DNA of 37,377 nt from assembly GCF_001905655.1 (NCBI RefSeq), contig NZ_JMHT01000091.1, positions 1 to 37,377 of the forward strand, read 5' to 3'. The stretch is from Mycobacterium sp. ST-F2. Its GTDB lineage: Bacteria; Actinomycetota; Actinomycetes; Mycobacteriales; Mycobacteriaceae. The translations under genes and the position numbers were made by a program. The notes beneath the pieces are model-generated. The model was not told where the DNA came from. It saw only the letters and a list, made by a program, of their open reading frames with translations, and searched no databases. Of this stretch, positions 1 through 7,528 are shown one piece after another; positions within the stretch are counted from its first letter, which is position 1, and each line of letters starts with the position of its first letter.

Positions 1-1
1 C

Positions 2-37
2 GAGCTCGCCCGGGACGTGGGGGCGGCCATCCGATGA
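2..37 (+). CDS. murG: C-terminal end of the upstream gene, probably murG
   Basis: An open frame enters from the left edge and reads ELARDVGAAIR before a TGA at 35-37. The TGA overlaps the murC ATG as ATGA, so the two genes are translationally coupled. In mycobacteria the gene just before murC is murG, the N-acetylglucosaminyltransferase that makes lipid II from lipid I at the inner face of the membrane. Only 11 residues are visible, so the name rests on gene order and not on any domain. Confidence 0.6.
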   Translation, partial: ELARDVGAAIR

Positions 38-1485
38 CGGCGCGCGATTTGCCACCCGAGCTGGCTCGGGTGCACATGGTCGGCATCGGCGGTGCCGGGA
101 TGTCCGGCATTGCCCGGATCCTGCTGGACCGCGGTGGCCGGGTGTCCGGTTCGGACGCCAAGGAGTCGCGCGGCGTCGCGGCGCTGCGGGCCCGCGGTGC
201 CGAGATCCGCATCGGGCACGACGCGTCGTCGCTCGACATGCTGCCTGGTGGCCCGACCGTCGTGGTCAGCACGCACGCCGCCATTCCCAAGGACAACCCC
301 GAGTTGGTGGAGGCGCGCCGGCGCGGCATCCCGGTGATCATGCGCCCGGTGGTGCTCGCCAAGCTGATGGACGGCTACCGCTCGGTGCTGGTGACCGGTA
401 CCCACGGCAAGACCACGACGACCTCGATGGTCATTGTGGCGTTGCAGCACACGGGTTTCGACCCCTCGTTCGCCGTCGGCGGCGACCTGGGTGAGGCCGG
501 CACCAATGCCCACCACGGCAGTGGCGACTGCTTTGTCGCCGAAGCCGACGAAAGCGATGGCTCGCTGCTCGAGTACACCCCTGATGTCGCGGTGGTGACC
601 AACATCGAGGCCGATCACCTGGATCACTTCGGCAGCGTCGAGGCCTATACCGCGGTGTTCGACGACTTCGTGGCCCGGCTGCGGCCCGGCGGCGCGCTCG
701 TGGTCTGTGCCGATGACCCGGGTGCCGAAGCGCTGGCCCAGCGGTCGGCGGAGCGCGGCGTCCGGGTCCTGCGGTACGGCATGGGCAGTGCGCAGCGCAC
801 GGATCTGGAGGCGACGCTGCTGACCTGGCAGCAGCAGGGCACCGGTGGGGTGGCGGCCATCCAGTTGGCGGGCGAACCGCACCGGCGCGGCATGCGGCTG
901 TCGGTGCCGGGCAAGCACATGGCGCTCAACGCGCTGGCCGCGCTGCTGGCGGCACGGGAGGTCGGTGCCGATCCGGAGGCGGTGCTCGACGGACTGACCG
1001 GGTTCGAAGGTGTGCGGCGTCGGTTCGAGGCGGTCGGAACCGCTTACGGCGTCAGGGTTTTCGACGACTACGCGCACCATCCCACCGAGGTTCGGGCGAC
1101 GCTGGAAGCGTTGCGCGCGGTGGCGGGCACGTCGCGGTCCATCGTGGTGTTCCAGCCCCATTTGTATTCGCGGACACAGACTTTCGCGAAGGAGTTCGGC
1201 CAGGCGCTGGATCGCGCGGACGAGGTGTTCGTGCTCGACGTGTACGCCGCGCGCGAAGCCCCGATGGCCGGGGTCAGCGGCGCGAGCATCGTCGAACACG
1301 TCTCGGCGCCGGTGCATTACGTACCGGACTTCTCCGCGGTCGCCGAGCAGGTGGCGGCCAAGGCCGGTCCCGGTGACGTCATCGTCACCATGGGCGCCGG
1401 CGACGTCACGTTGTTGGGGCGCGAGATCCTGACCGCACTCGAGGCCAAGGCCGACCGCGCCGCTCCGGGACGGCCCACGCCGTGA
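34..1485 (+). CDS. murC: UDP-N-acetylmuramate--L-alanine ligase MurC
   Basis: This 483-residue cytoplasmic ligase adds L-alanine to UDP-MurNAc, the first step of the peptidoglycan stem peptide, using ATP. The N-terminal Rossmann part has the glycine-rich VGIGGAGMSGIA (about residues 16-27). The central ATP-binding part has the P-loop GTHGKTTTTS (residues 122-131), followed by EADESDGS and TNIEADHLDHFG, both typical of Mur ligases. The C-terminal part contains FDDYAHHPTEV and the QPHLYSRT motif specific to MurC. Length is normal for the family. The ATG sits inside the upstream stop (ATGA), and its own stop overlaps the ftsQ start as GTGA. The gene is therefore embedded in the division operon. 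Confidence 0.97.
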   Translation: MTARDLPPELARVHMVGIGGAGMSGIARILLDRGGRVSGSDAKESRGVAALRARGAEIRIGHDASSLDMLPGGPTVVVSTHAAIPKDNPELVEARRRGIPVIMRPVVLAKLMDGYRSVLVTGTHGKTTTTSMVIVALQHTGFDPSFAVGGDLGEAGTNAHHGSGDCFVAEADESDGSLLEYTPDVAVVTNIEADHLDHFGSVEAYTAVFDDFVARLRPGGALVVCADDPGAEALAQRSAERGVRVLRYGMGSAQRTDLEATLLTWQQQGTGGVAAIQLAGEPHRRGMRLSVPGKHMALNALAALLAAREVGADPEAVLDGLTGFEGVRRRFEAVGTAYGVRVFDDYAHHPTEVRATLEALRAVAGTSRSIVVFQPHLYSRTQTFAKEFGQALDRADEVFVLDVYAAREAPMAGVSGASIVEHVSAPVHYVPDFSAVAEQVAAKAGPGDVIVTMGAGDVTLLGREILTALEAKADRAAPGRPTP

Positions 1486-2447
1486 CAGTGGACGACGGTT
1501 CGGGGGAGCCGGCTGCCGAACCTGTTGCGGCGCAGGACGACACGGTGCAGGACGACACGGTGCAGGGCGAGGTGGCGGAGGACGTCGCCGCCGAGGCGGA
1601 GGACGCCGCGTCGGCCGATCCCGCCTCACCTGACTACGAGGGTCCCCGCCGTCGCGCGCGGCGCGAGCGGGAGGAACGCCGCATCGCGCTGGAGCGGGCC
1701 CGGGCCCTGGAGCAGGCTCGCCAGGAGGCCCGGCGCCGGGCGGCGGGCCTGTCCGAGCAGCCGAAGGCGCCCACGCGCGGCGTCATCCGCGGGCTGAAGT
1801 TGTTGCTGTGGTCGGCCGTGACGGCGGTCCTCGCCGTCACATTGGGCCTGGTGCTGTATTTCACGCCGATCATGTCGGTCCGTCACACGGTGGTCGCGGG
1901 CCTGCAGACCCTGACCGAGGACGAGGTGATCCGGGCGGCCGCGGTCAAGCCGGAAACGCCGCTGCTCCAGGTCAACACCGACACGGTGGCCGAACGCGTG
2001 GCCACCATCCGGCGGGTGGCCAGCGCCCGGGTGCAGCGGGAGTACCCGTCGACCCTGCGAGTCACGGTGGTGGAGCGGGTGCCGGTGGCGGCCAAGGAGT
2101 ATCCGGACGGTCCGCACCTGTTCGACCGGGACGGGGTGGATTTCGCGACCGAGCCGCCGCCGCAGGGGCTGCCGTACCTGGACGCCGACAATCCCGGGCC
2201 GAAGGATCCCGCGACCCTCGCGGCGCTCGAGGTGCTGCTGTCGCTGCGGCCCGAGGTGTTCAGCCAGGTGGCGCGGGTCGGGGCGCCGTCGGTCGCCGGC
2301 GTGACCCTGACGCTGAACGACGGTCGCGAGGTCATCTGGGGGACCACCGACCGCACGGAGGAGAAGGCGCTCAAACTCGGCGCGCTGCTGACTCAGCCGG
2401 GGCACACCTATGACGTGTCCAGCCCTGACCTGCCCACTGTGAAGTAG
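1482..2447 (+). CDS. ftsQ: Cell division protein FtsQ
   Basis: FtsQ (321 residues) is a bitopic membrane protein of the divisome that links cytoplasmic FtsZ-stage proteins to periplasmic peptidoglycan synthesis. A long charged cytoplasmic tail rich in Glu, Asp, Ala and Arg (about 1-103) precedes one membrane segment (about 105-127). A POTRA domain follows: SVRHTVVAGLQTLTEDEV, then REYPSTLRVTVVERVPVA. The C-terminal beta domain ends near the stop codon. The GTG start overlaps the murC stop by four bases (GTGA), giving coupled translation. The acidic tail is longer than in E. coli FtsQ, as is usual in mycobacteria. A 177-base gap with its own promoter-like elements separates it from ftsZ. Confidence 0.95.
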   Translation: MTVDDGSGEPAAEPVAAQDDTVQDDTVQGEVAEDVAAEAEDAASADPASPDYEGPRRRARREREERRIALERARALEQARQEARRRAAGLSEQPKAPTRGVIRGLKLLLWSAVTAVLAVTLGLVLYFTPIMSVRHTVVAGLQTLTEDEVIRAAAVKPETPLLQVNTDTVAERVATIRRVASARVQREYPSTLRVTVVERVPVAAKEYPDGPHLFDRDGVDFATEPPPQGLPYLDADNPGPKDPATLAALEVLLSLRPEVFSQVARVGAPSVAGVTLTLNDGREVIWGTTDRTEEKALKLGALLTQPGHTYDVSSPDLPTVK

Positions 2448-2533
2448 TAGGCAAGAAAAATCGCGTGAACTCTCGGCGCGCCTGCACGGTTGCGGCGCGG
2501 CGGCACCCTACCGTTCTGTTTGCGCGGAACAAC

Positions 2534-2571
2534 TTGACATAACTCTAACCCTATGGTTGAGGTTTAGGGTT
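2534..2571 (+). promoter_or_regulatory. ftsZ upstream promoter and inverted repeat
   Basis: A consensus -35 hexamer TTGACA lies at 2534-2539. Candidate -10 elements are TATGGT (2552-2557, spacing too short at 12) and TAGGGT (2565-2570, spacing too long at 25), so the true pairing is unclear. AACCCTA (2547-2553) and TAGGGTT (2565-2571) form a perfect 7-bp inverted repeat with an 11-base spacer. This could be a leader hairpin or an operator. Mycobacterial ftsZ is known to have several promoters. Confidence 0.5.
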
Positions 2572-2624
2572 TGAATTCGAGAAGTTTTGCTCCGGACAAA
2601 TCGAGCCAGGGAGGAAGACGTCAG

Positions 2625-3800
2625 ATGACACCCCCGCATAACTACCTCGCCGTCATCAAGGTGATCGGTGTCGGCGGCGGCGGCGTCAACGCCGTCAACC
2701 GCATGATCGAACAGGGCCTTCGCGGCGTCGAGTTCATCGCCATCAACACCGACGCGCAGGCGCTGCTGCTGAGCGAGGCCGACGTCAAGCTCGACGTCGG
2801 TCGCGACTCGACGCGTGGCCTGGGCGCCGGCGCCGACCCTGAGGTCGGCCGCAAGGCCGCCGAAGACGCCAAGGACGAGATCGAGGAGCTGCTGCGCGGC
2901 GCCGACATGGTGTTCGTCACCGCTGGTGAGGGTGGTGGCACCGGTACCGGTGGCGCGCCCGTCGTCGCCGGCATCGCCCGCAAGCTCGGCGCGCTGACCG
3001 TCGGTGTGGTGACCCGTCCGTTCTCCTTCGAGGGCAAGCGCCGCTCGAACCAGGCGGAGTTGGGCATCCAGGCGCTGCGCGAGAGCTGCGACACCCTGAT
3101 CGTCATCCCCAACGACCGTCTGCTGCAGATGGGCGACGCCGCCGTGTCGCTGATGGACGCGTTCCGCAGCGCCGACGAGGTGCTGCTCAACGGTGTCCAG
3201 GGCATCACGGACCTGATCACGACCCCGGGTCTGATCAACGTCGACTTCGCCGACGTCAAGGGCGTCATGAGCAGTGCCGGCACCGCCTTGATGGGCATCG
3301 GTTCGGCCCGCGGTGACGGCCGCGCGCTCAAGGCCGCCGAGATCGCCATCAACTCGCCGTTGCTGGAAGCCTCGATGGACGGCGCCCAGGGCGTGCTGAT
3401 GTCGGTGGCCGGTGGCAGCGACCTGGGTCTGTTCGAGATCAACGAGGCCGCGTCGCTGGTGCAGGACGCCGCGCACCCTGAGGCCAACATCATCTTCGGA
3501 ACCGTCATCGACGACTCCCTGGGCGACGAGGTCCGCGTCACGGTCATCGCGGCCGGGTTCGACACCGCCGGCCAGAGCCGCAAGCCCGTCACCTCGGCGG
3601 TGCCGGGTGCCACGGCGACGCAGGCTGCCGGTGGTGCCCACCGCGCGCAGACCTTCGGGGCGGCCAGCGCGGGCAAGCTCGGTGCTTTCAATGCCGATCC
3701 GGGCAGCGTGCCGGCGGCCAGCAATGGTGTGACGGTCAGCGTCGGCGGTCGCGGCGACGACGATGACGACGTCGATGTGCCGCCGTTCATGAAGCACTGA
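2625..3800 (+). CDS. ftsZ: Cell division GTPase FtsZ
   Basis: FtsZ (391 residues) is the tubulin-like GTPase that polymerises into the Z ring at midcell. The start MTPPHNYLAVIKV matches the mycobacterial protein and is preceded by a strong AGGGAGGAAG ribosome site at 2608-2617. An upstream in-frame ATG at 2571 is therefore not preferred. The nucleotide-binding part has GVGGGGVNAVNRM and the tubulin signature GEGGGTGTGGAPVVA. The T7 loop reads LINVDFADVKG. The C-terminal linker (about 320-380) differs from M. tuberculosis, while the terminal acidic DDDDDVDVPPFMKH peptide that binds FtsW, SepF and other partners is kept. It is followed by pgeF. Confidence 0.98.
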   Translation: MTPPHNYLAVIKVIGVGGGGVNAVNRMIEQGLRGVEFIAINTDAQALLLSEADVKLDVGRDSTRGLGAGADPEVGRKAAEDAKDEIEELLRGADMVFVTAGEGGGTGTGGAPVVAGIARKLGALTVGVVTRPFSFEGKRRSNQAELGIQALRESCDTLIVIPNDRLLQMGDAAVSLMDAFRSADEVLLNGVQGITDLITTPGLINVDFADVKGVMSSAGTALMGIGSARGDGRALKAAEIAINSPLLEASMDGAQGVLMSVAGGSDLGLFEINEAASLVQDAAHPEANIIFGTVIDDSLGDEVRVTVIAAGFDTAGQSRKPVTSAVPGATATQAAGGAHRAQTFGAASAGKLGAFNADPGSVPAASNGVTVSVGGRGDDDDDVDVPPFMKH

Positions 3801-3829
3801 CGATGGCGCAGTGGTGCGGGGACGCCGGA

Positions 3830-3835
3830 TAAATT
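3830..3835 (+). promoter_or_regulatory. Candidate -10 element for pgeF, possibly leaderless
   Basis: TAAATT fits the mycobacterial -10 pattern TANNNT and ends seven bases before the GTG start of pgeF. That places the transcript start on or next to the start codon. No clear -35 or Shine-Dalgarno site is visible. Leaderless transcripts are common in mycobacteria; the call is inference from spacing. Confidence 0.35.
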
Positions 3836-3841
3836 GGCATC

Positions 3842-4552
3842 GTGACGTTCCGTATCCGCAGAGTGACTACGACGCGTGCGGGCGGGGTCTCCAAGGCCCC
3901 GTTCGACACGTTCAACCTGGGTGACCACGTCGGCGACGACCCAAAGGCGGTGTCGGCCAACCGGACTCGGCTGGCCGACGCCATCGGGCACGGACCGCTG
4001 GTGTGGATGAACCAGGTTCACGGTGACCATGTCGAAGTTGTCGAGGGCCCTGGAACTGGAGCCGGGGGAGCCTACGACAACACCGACGCCCTGGTCACCG
4101 CGACACCGCGGCTGCCGCTCGCGGTGATCACGGCCGACTGTGTGCCGGTGCTGTTGGGTGATGCGCGCGCGGGTGTGGTGGCCGCCGTGCACGCCGGACG
4201 CGTCGGCGCCCAGAAGGGCGTGGTGCTGCGCACGGTCGAGGCGATGCAGAAACTCGGCGCGCAGGTGCAGGACATCTCTGTGCTGCTCGGCCCGGCGGTC
4301 AGCGGGCGCAATTATGAGGTGCCCTACGAGATGGCCGACGACGTCGAGGCGGTGCTGCCGGGCAGTATCACCACGACCGCCCGCGGCACGGTGGGTCTGG
4401 ACCTGCGGGCCGGCCTCGCCAAGCAGTTGGCCGGGTTGGGCATCAAGGCCATCGACATCGACCCGCGCTGCACGGTCGACGATCCGAATCTGTTCAGCCA
4501 CCGACGTGGCGCCCCGACCGGGCGGCTGGCGTCGGTGGTGTGGATGGAATGA
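3842..4552 (+). CDS. pgeF: Peptidoglycan editing factor / YfiH (DUF152) laccase-fold protein
   Basis: This 236-residue protein belongs to the YfiH/PgeF family (multicopper polyphenol oxidase fold). The family has been linked to purine nucleoside phosphorylase and deaminase activity, and to removing wrongly built UDP-MurNAc peptides. The three metal-ligand regions are present: NQVHGDHVE (His), VITADCVPVLLGD (Cys) and VAAVHAGRVGAQKG (His), followed by GPAVSGRNYEVP and the C-terminal DPRCTVDDPNLFSHRR. It corresponds to M. tuberculosis Rv2149c, which I recall starting a little further upstream. Here the GTG at 3842 fits the alignment and a -10-like element lies seven bases before it. yggS follows after six bases, so the two are co-transcribed. 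Confidence 0.93.
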   Translation: MTFRIRRVTTTRAGGVSKAPFDTFNLGDHVGDDPKAVSANRTRLADAIGHGPLVWMNQVHGDHVEVVEGPGTGAGGAYDNTDALVTATPRLPLAVITADCVPVLLGDARAGVVAAVHAGRVGAQKGVVLRTVEAMQKLGAQVQDISVLLGPAVSGRNYEVPYEMADDVEAVLPGSITTTARGTVGLDLRAGLAKQLAGLGIKAIDIDPRCTVDDPNLFSHRRGAPTGRLASVVWME

Positions 4553-4558
4553 CCCCGA

Positions 4559-5338
4559 ATGACTATGGTGCCGCGCGACGCTCAGTTGGCCGCGTCGCTG
4601 GCCCGGATTCAGGCGCGGATCGACGCTGCCGCGGCAGCCGCCGGCCGGGATCGGGCAGACATCGAATTTCTTCCGGTGACCAAATTCTTTCCGGCGAGTG
4701 ATGTTGTCGCGCTGTTCGGATTGGGCTGCCGGGCATTCGGTGAATCGCGGGAGCAGGAAGCCGCGGGCAAAGTCATTGAGGTGTCGAACACTCTTTCCGG
4801 CGAATTGTCGGATTGGTCATCGAACATAGAGTCGAACAATGCAATTCGGTGGCACATGATCGGCCGAATTCAACGCAACAAAGCACGTGCCGTGGCGCGC
4901 TGGGCGGCCGTGGCGCATTCGGTCGACACCGCGCCGTTGATCACGGCGCTGTCCCGTGGCGCGGTCGAGGCATTGGAGCAAGGCCGCAGGTCCGAGGCAT
5001 TGCAGGTCTATATCCAGGTCAGCCTCGACGGGGATCCGGCCCGCGGCGGAGTGCCGATGGACCGGCCCGACCTGGTCGACGAACTGTGCGCGGCCGCGCA
5101 CGCCGCCCCGGGGCTGGGGTTGGCGGGGCTGATGGCCATCCCGCCGCTGACCAGCGACGCCGAAGCGGAGTTTGCGCGGCTGGAAGCCGAATTGCTCAGG
5201 GTCCAAACGCAATACCCGCACCGGCTGGGGCTCTCCGCGGGTATGTCGAACGACCTGGAAATCGCGGTGCGACACGGGTCAACGTGTGTGCGTGTCGGTA
5301 CCGCGTTAATGGGACCGCGTCCTCTAACGTCACCATGA
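4559..5338 (+). CDS. yggS: YggS/PLPBP pyridoxal phosphate homeostasis protein
   Basis: A 259-residue single-domain TIM-barrel protein of the YggS/PROSC family, which binds pyridoxal 5'-phosphate and buffers its cellular level without a known catalytic reaction. The PLP lysine is K42 in LPVTKFFPASDV. Other family blocks are FGESREQEA, WHMIGRIQRNKA, the H-S-V-D strand, GLAGLMAIPPL and the phosphate-cup region LSAGMSNDLEIAVRHGSTCVRVGTALMG. Length is slightly above the bacterial norm because of an insert around residues 80-100. It starts six bases after pgeF. In actinobacteria and many Gram-positives it sits beside sepF in the division cluster, as here. Confidence 0.94.
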   Translation: MTMVPRDAQLAASLARIQARIDAAAAAAGRDRADIEFLPVTKFFPASDVVALFGLGCRAFGESREQEAAGKVIEVSNTLSGELSDWSSNIESNNAIRWHMIGRIQRNKARAVARWAAVAHSVDTAPLITALSRGAVEALEQGRRSEALQVYIQVSLDGDPARGGVPMDRPDLVDELCAAAHAAPGLGLAGLMAIPPLTSDAEAEFARLEAELLRVQTQYPHRLGLSAGMSNDLEIAVRHGSTCVRVGTALMGPRPLTSP

Positions 5339-5403
5339 GTAGTCACTCCAGTCACACTTACATCACAGTCACCAGACACCACATTCTTAGCTAGGGGCAT
5401 CCG

Positions 5404-6048
5404 ATGAGCACACTGCACAAGGTCAAGGCCTACTTCGGTATGGCGCCGATGGACGACTATGACGACGAGTACTACGACGACGAAGAGCGTCCGGCGCGCA
5501 CCTACGCAGCCCCGCGTCGCCCCCGCGAGGACCGCTTCGAGGACGACGACTACGGCCGTGGCGAGCCGCGCGGCTACGACGACCGTCGCGAATACGCCCG
5601 CGAAATGGATAGCGCCCCAATGGGTTACCGCGGCGGCTACGACGAGATGCCGGCCCGTGGCCCGCGCGAGTTCGAGCGTCCCCGCTTCAACACCCTGCGT
5701 GGTGCCACCCGTGGCGCGGTCGCCATGGAGCCCCGCCGCATGGCCGAGCTGTTCGAGGCCGGCAGTGCCCTGGCCAAGATCACCACGCTGCGCCCGAAGG
5801 ACTACAGCGAGGCCCGCACCATCGGTGAGCGCTTCCGCGACGGCACCCCGGTGATCATGGATCTGGTGTCGATGGACAACGCCGACGCCAAGCGCCTGGT
5901 CGACTTCGCCGCCGGCCTGGCCTTCGCGCTGCGCGGTTCGTTCGACAAGGTCGCCACCAAGGTGTTCCTGCTGTCGCCGGCCGACGTCGACGTCAGCGCC
6001 GAAGAGCGGCGCCGCATCGCCGAGGCGGGTTTCTACAGCTACCAGTAA
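5404..6048 (+). CDS. sepF: Cell division protein SepF
   Basis: SepF (214 residues) anchors FtsZ filaments to the membrane and is essential in mycobacteria. The N-terminal amphipathic segment MSTLHKVKAYFGMAPMDDYDDEYYDD is the conserved membrane-binding helix plus acidic tract, followed by a low-complexity linker rich in Arg, Tyr, Asp and Gly (about 30-100). The globular SepF domain runs from about 120 to the end, with KITTLRPKDYSEARTIGE, VIMDLVSMDNADAKRLVDFAAG and GSFDKVATKVFLLSP. The start has AGGGG at 5393-5397. Two hairpins downstream separate it from yggT. Confidence 0.96.
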   Translation: MSTLHKVKAYFGMAPMDDYDDEYYDDEERPARTYAAPRRPREDRFEDDDYGRGEPRGYDDRREYAREMDSAPMGYRGGYDEMPARGPREFERPRFNTLRGATRGAVAMEPRRMAELFEAGSALAKITTLRPKDYSEARTIGERFRDGTPVIMDLVSMDNADAKRLVDFAAGLAFALRGSFDKVATKVFLLSPADVDVSAEERRRIAEAGFYSYQ

Positions 6049-6064
6049 CACCTACGCAGCTCTA

Positions 6065-6102
6065 CGCAAGACCCCTTCGGCTCCCGGCCGGAGGGGTCTG
6101 CG
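6065..6102 (+). terminator. Hairpin terminator after sepF
   Basis: CGC-A-AGACCCC (6065-6075) pairs with GGGGTCT-GCG (6093-6102). The inner TTCGGC/GCCGGA pairing has one mismatch or wobble, and the loop is short. A weak T-containing stretch follows. This is a strong GC-rich stem without a good U tract, as is common for mycobacterial terminators. Confidence 0.7.
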
Positions 6103-6120
6103 TTAGGTAGGCTCGATCTC

Positions 6121-6147
6121 AAGCGCCGACAGCAGTCGGCGCTTTTC
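6121..6147 (+). terminator. Second hairpin with T-tract between sepF and yggT
   Basis: AAGCGCCGAC (6121-6130) and GTCGGCGCTT (6135-6144) form a perfect 10-bp stem with an AGCA loop, running into TTTT. It looks like an intrinsic terminator. It lies only 24 bases before the yggT start, so if yggT has a promoter in this gap the hairpin would sit in its leader as an attenuator. Confidence 0.7.
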
Positions 6148-6170
6148 CCGCGCTAGTGAGGTCTGTTGCA

Positions 6171-6464
6171 TTGACCCTGTTCTTCGACATTCTGGGTTTT
6201 GCGCTGTTCGTCTTCTGGCTGCTGCTGATCGCCCGTGTGGTGGTCGAGTTCATCCGCGGATTCAGTCGGGACTGGCAGCCGAGGGGACTGACGGTCGTGA
6301 TTCTGGAAGCGATCATGACGGTGACGGATCCTCCGGTGAAGCTGTTGCGGCGCTTGATCCCTCCGCTGACCATCGGGCCTGTCCGGGTCGATCTGTCCAT
6401 CGTGGTGCTGCTGATGGTGGTGTTCGTCGGCATGCGACTGTCTTTCGATCAGGTCGGCGCCTGA
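6171..6464 (+). CDS. YggT family membrane protein
   Basis: A 97-residue integral membrane protein of the YggT family (Rv2146c in M. tuberculosis). Two hydrophobic segments (LFFDILGFALFVFWLLLIARVVV and LSIVVLLMVVFVGMRLSF) flank a loop with the conserved DPPVKLLRRLIPPL. Family members are linked to division and to osmotic or cation homeostasis; no enzymatic role is known. I prefer the TTG start at 6171, with GTGAGG (6156-6161) as ribosome site, because it matches the short N-terminus of the M. tuberculosis protein. An in-frame GTG at 6156 would add five residues. Confidence 0.88.
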   Translation: MTLFFDILGFALFVFWLLLIARVVVEFIRGFSRDWQPRGLTVVILEAIMTVTDPPVKLLRRLIPPLTIGPVRVDLSIVVLLMVVFVGMRLSFDQVGA

Positions 6465-6486
6465 CCGCGACGTTCCCCTGACCTGC

Positions 6487-6526
6487 AGAAGCGCATTAAT
6501 TACATTTATGTAATTAATGCGCTTCT
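6487..6526 (+). repeat. Perfect 19-bp AT-rich inverted repeat after yggT
   Basis: AGAAGCGCATTAATTACAT (6487-6505) and its exact reverse complement (6508-6526) are separated by TT only, and TTC follows. It could be the yggT terminator or a dimeric-regulator site upstream of wag31. Its A+T content is very high for this genome. Confidence 0.75.
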
Positions 6527-6568
6527 TTCGTATTGGCCGAATGGCGCCGAACGTCGGGCGGCGTTGCC

Positions 6569-6593
6569 GAATTCCAATGAAACATTGAAATTC
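6569..6593 (+). repeat. Imperfect AT-rich palindrome upstream of wag31
   Basis: GAATTCCAATG (6569-6579) and CATTGAAATTC (6583-6593) are inverted repeats matching at 10 of 11 positions around AAA. The form suits a regulator site. It lies 140 bases before the wag31 start and 43 bases after the preceding 40-bp palindrome. Confidence 0.5.
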
Positions 6594-6662
6594 GTTCTTA
6601 ATTCCGGCCCTCGCCTGCAACCGACGGGTCTGCTGTGACAGGATGGACGCCAGTTACTCCAC

Positions 6663-6694
6663 GATCGCTCTACACTTTGATCGCTCTACACTTT
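6663..6694 (+). promoter_or_regulatory. Tandem 16-bp duplication carrying the wag31 -10 element
   Basis: GATCGCTCTACACTTT occurs twice back to back (6663-6678 and 6679-6694). Each copy has TACACT (6671-6676, 6687-6692), a good mycobacterial -10 hexamer, so wag31 may have two promoters 16 bases apart, or a spacer changed by duplication. A TGTGACA at 6634-6640 is too far upstream to be a standard -35. Confidence 0.5.
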
Positions 6695-6732
6695 GACACC
6701 GATTGACGGTCCAGACTGCAAGGGGGCAGAAG

Positions 6733-7518
6733 ATGCCGCTAACTCCGGCTGACGTCCACAACGTCGCATTCAGCAAGCCGCCGATTGGCAAGCGCGGTTA
6801 TAACGAGGATGAGGTCGATGCCTTCCTCGATCTCGTCGAGACCGAGCTGACCCGGCTGATCGAAGAGAACAGCGATCTGCGGCAGCGCGTCGCCGAGCTC
6901 GACGCCGAACTCCAGTCCGCCCGCACCGGCCAGCCGGTGGCGGCACCTGTCTTCACCAAGCCCGAGCCCAAGCCGGAGCCCGAGCCCGTGGCGGCCCCGG
7001 TCGCAGCGCCGGTCGGCGAGGACCACCACGTCCGTGCGGCCAAGGTGCTGAGCCTGGCCCAGGACACCGCCGACCGCCTCACCGGTTCGGCCAAGGCTGA
7101 GGCCGACAAGACCCTCGCCGACGCCCGCGCCCAGGCCGATGCCCTGGTCAGCGACGCCAAGCACACCGCCGAGACCACGATCGCCGACGCCAAGGCCCGC
7201 GCCGAGGCCATGCTGGCCGACGCGCAGACCCGTTCGGAGGCCCAGCTGCGTCAGGCCCAGGACAAGGCCGACGCCCTGCAGGCCGACGCCGAGCGCAAGC
7301 ACACCGAGATCATGGGCAACATCAACCAGCAGCGCACCGTGCTGGAAGGCCGCCTCGAGCAGTTGCGTACCTTCGAGCGCGAGTACCGGACCCGCCTGAA
7401 GACCTACCTGGAGTCTCAGCTCGAAGAGCTCGGCCAGCGCGGCTCTGCCGCTCCGGCGGACTCGTCGGCCGGTGGCGAGGGTGCTGGCTTCGGCCAGTTC
7501 AACCGGGGCAACAGCTGA
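6733..7518 (+). CDS. wag31: Polar growth determinant Wag31 (DivIVA)
   Basis: Wag31 (261 residues) is the essential mycobacterial DivIVA homologue that coats the poles by sensing membrane curvature and directs tip growth. The N-terminal lipid-binding DivIVA domain is nearly invariant (MPLTPADVHNVAFSKPP through EDEVDAFLDLVE, about 1-60). A variable Pro, Glu, Lys and Ala linker (about 75-105) replaces the region that contains the PknA/B-phosphorylated Thr73 in M. tuberculosis; whether an equivalent threonine exists is unclear. A long coiled coil (about 110-235) contains LSLAQDTADRLTGSAKAEADK and ends with RTRLKTYLESQLEELGQRGS. Start 6733 has an AGGGGGCAG ribosome site. The in-frame GTG at 6703 is not preferred. 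Confidence 0.97.
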   Translation: MPLTPADVHNVAFSKPPIGKRGYNEDEVDAFLDLVETELTRLIEENSDLRQRVAELDAELQSARTGQPVAAPVFTKPEPKPEPEPVAAPVAAPVGEDHHVRAAKVLSLAQDTADRLTGSAKAEADKTLADARAQADALVSDAKHTAETTIADAKARAEAMLADAQTRSEAQLRQAQDKADALQADAERKHTEIMGNINQQRTVLEGRLEQLRTFEREYRTRLKTYLESQLEELGQRGSAAPADSSAGGEGAGFGQFNRGNS

Positions 7519-7528
7519 CGGCTGACGC

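Noticed and set aside
2642..4501. 619-codon minus-strand open frame across ftsZ and pgeF
   Set aside because: It lies opposite two well-identified genes, has low-complexity composition and no recognisable motif. It comes from high GC at third positions.
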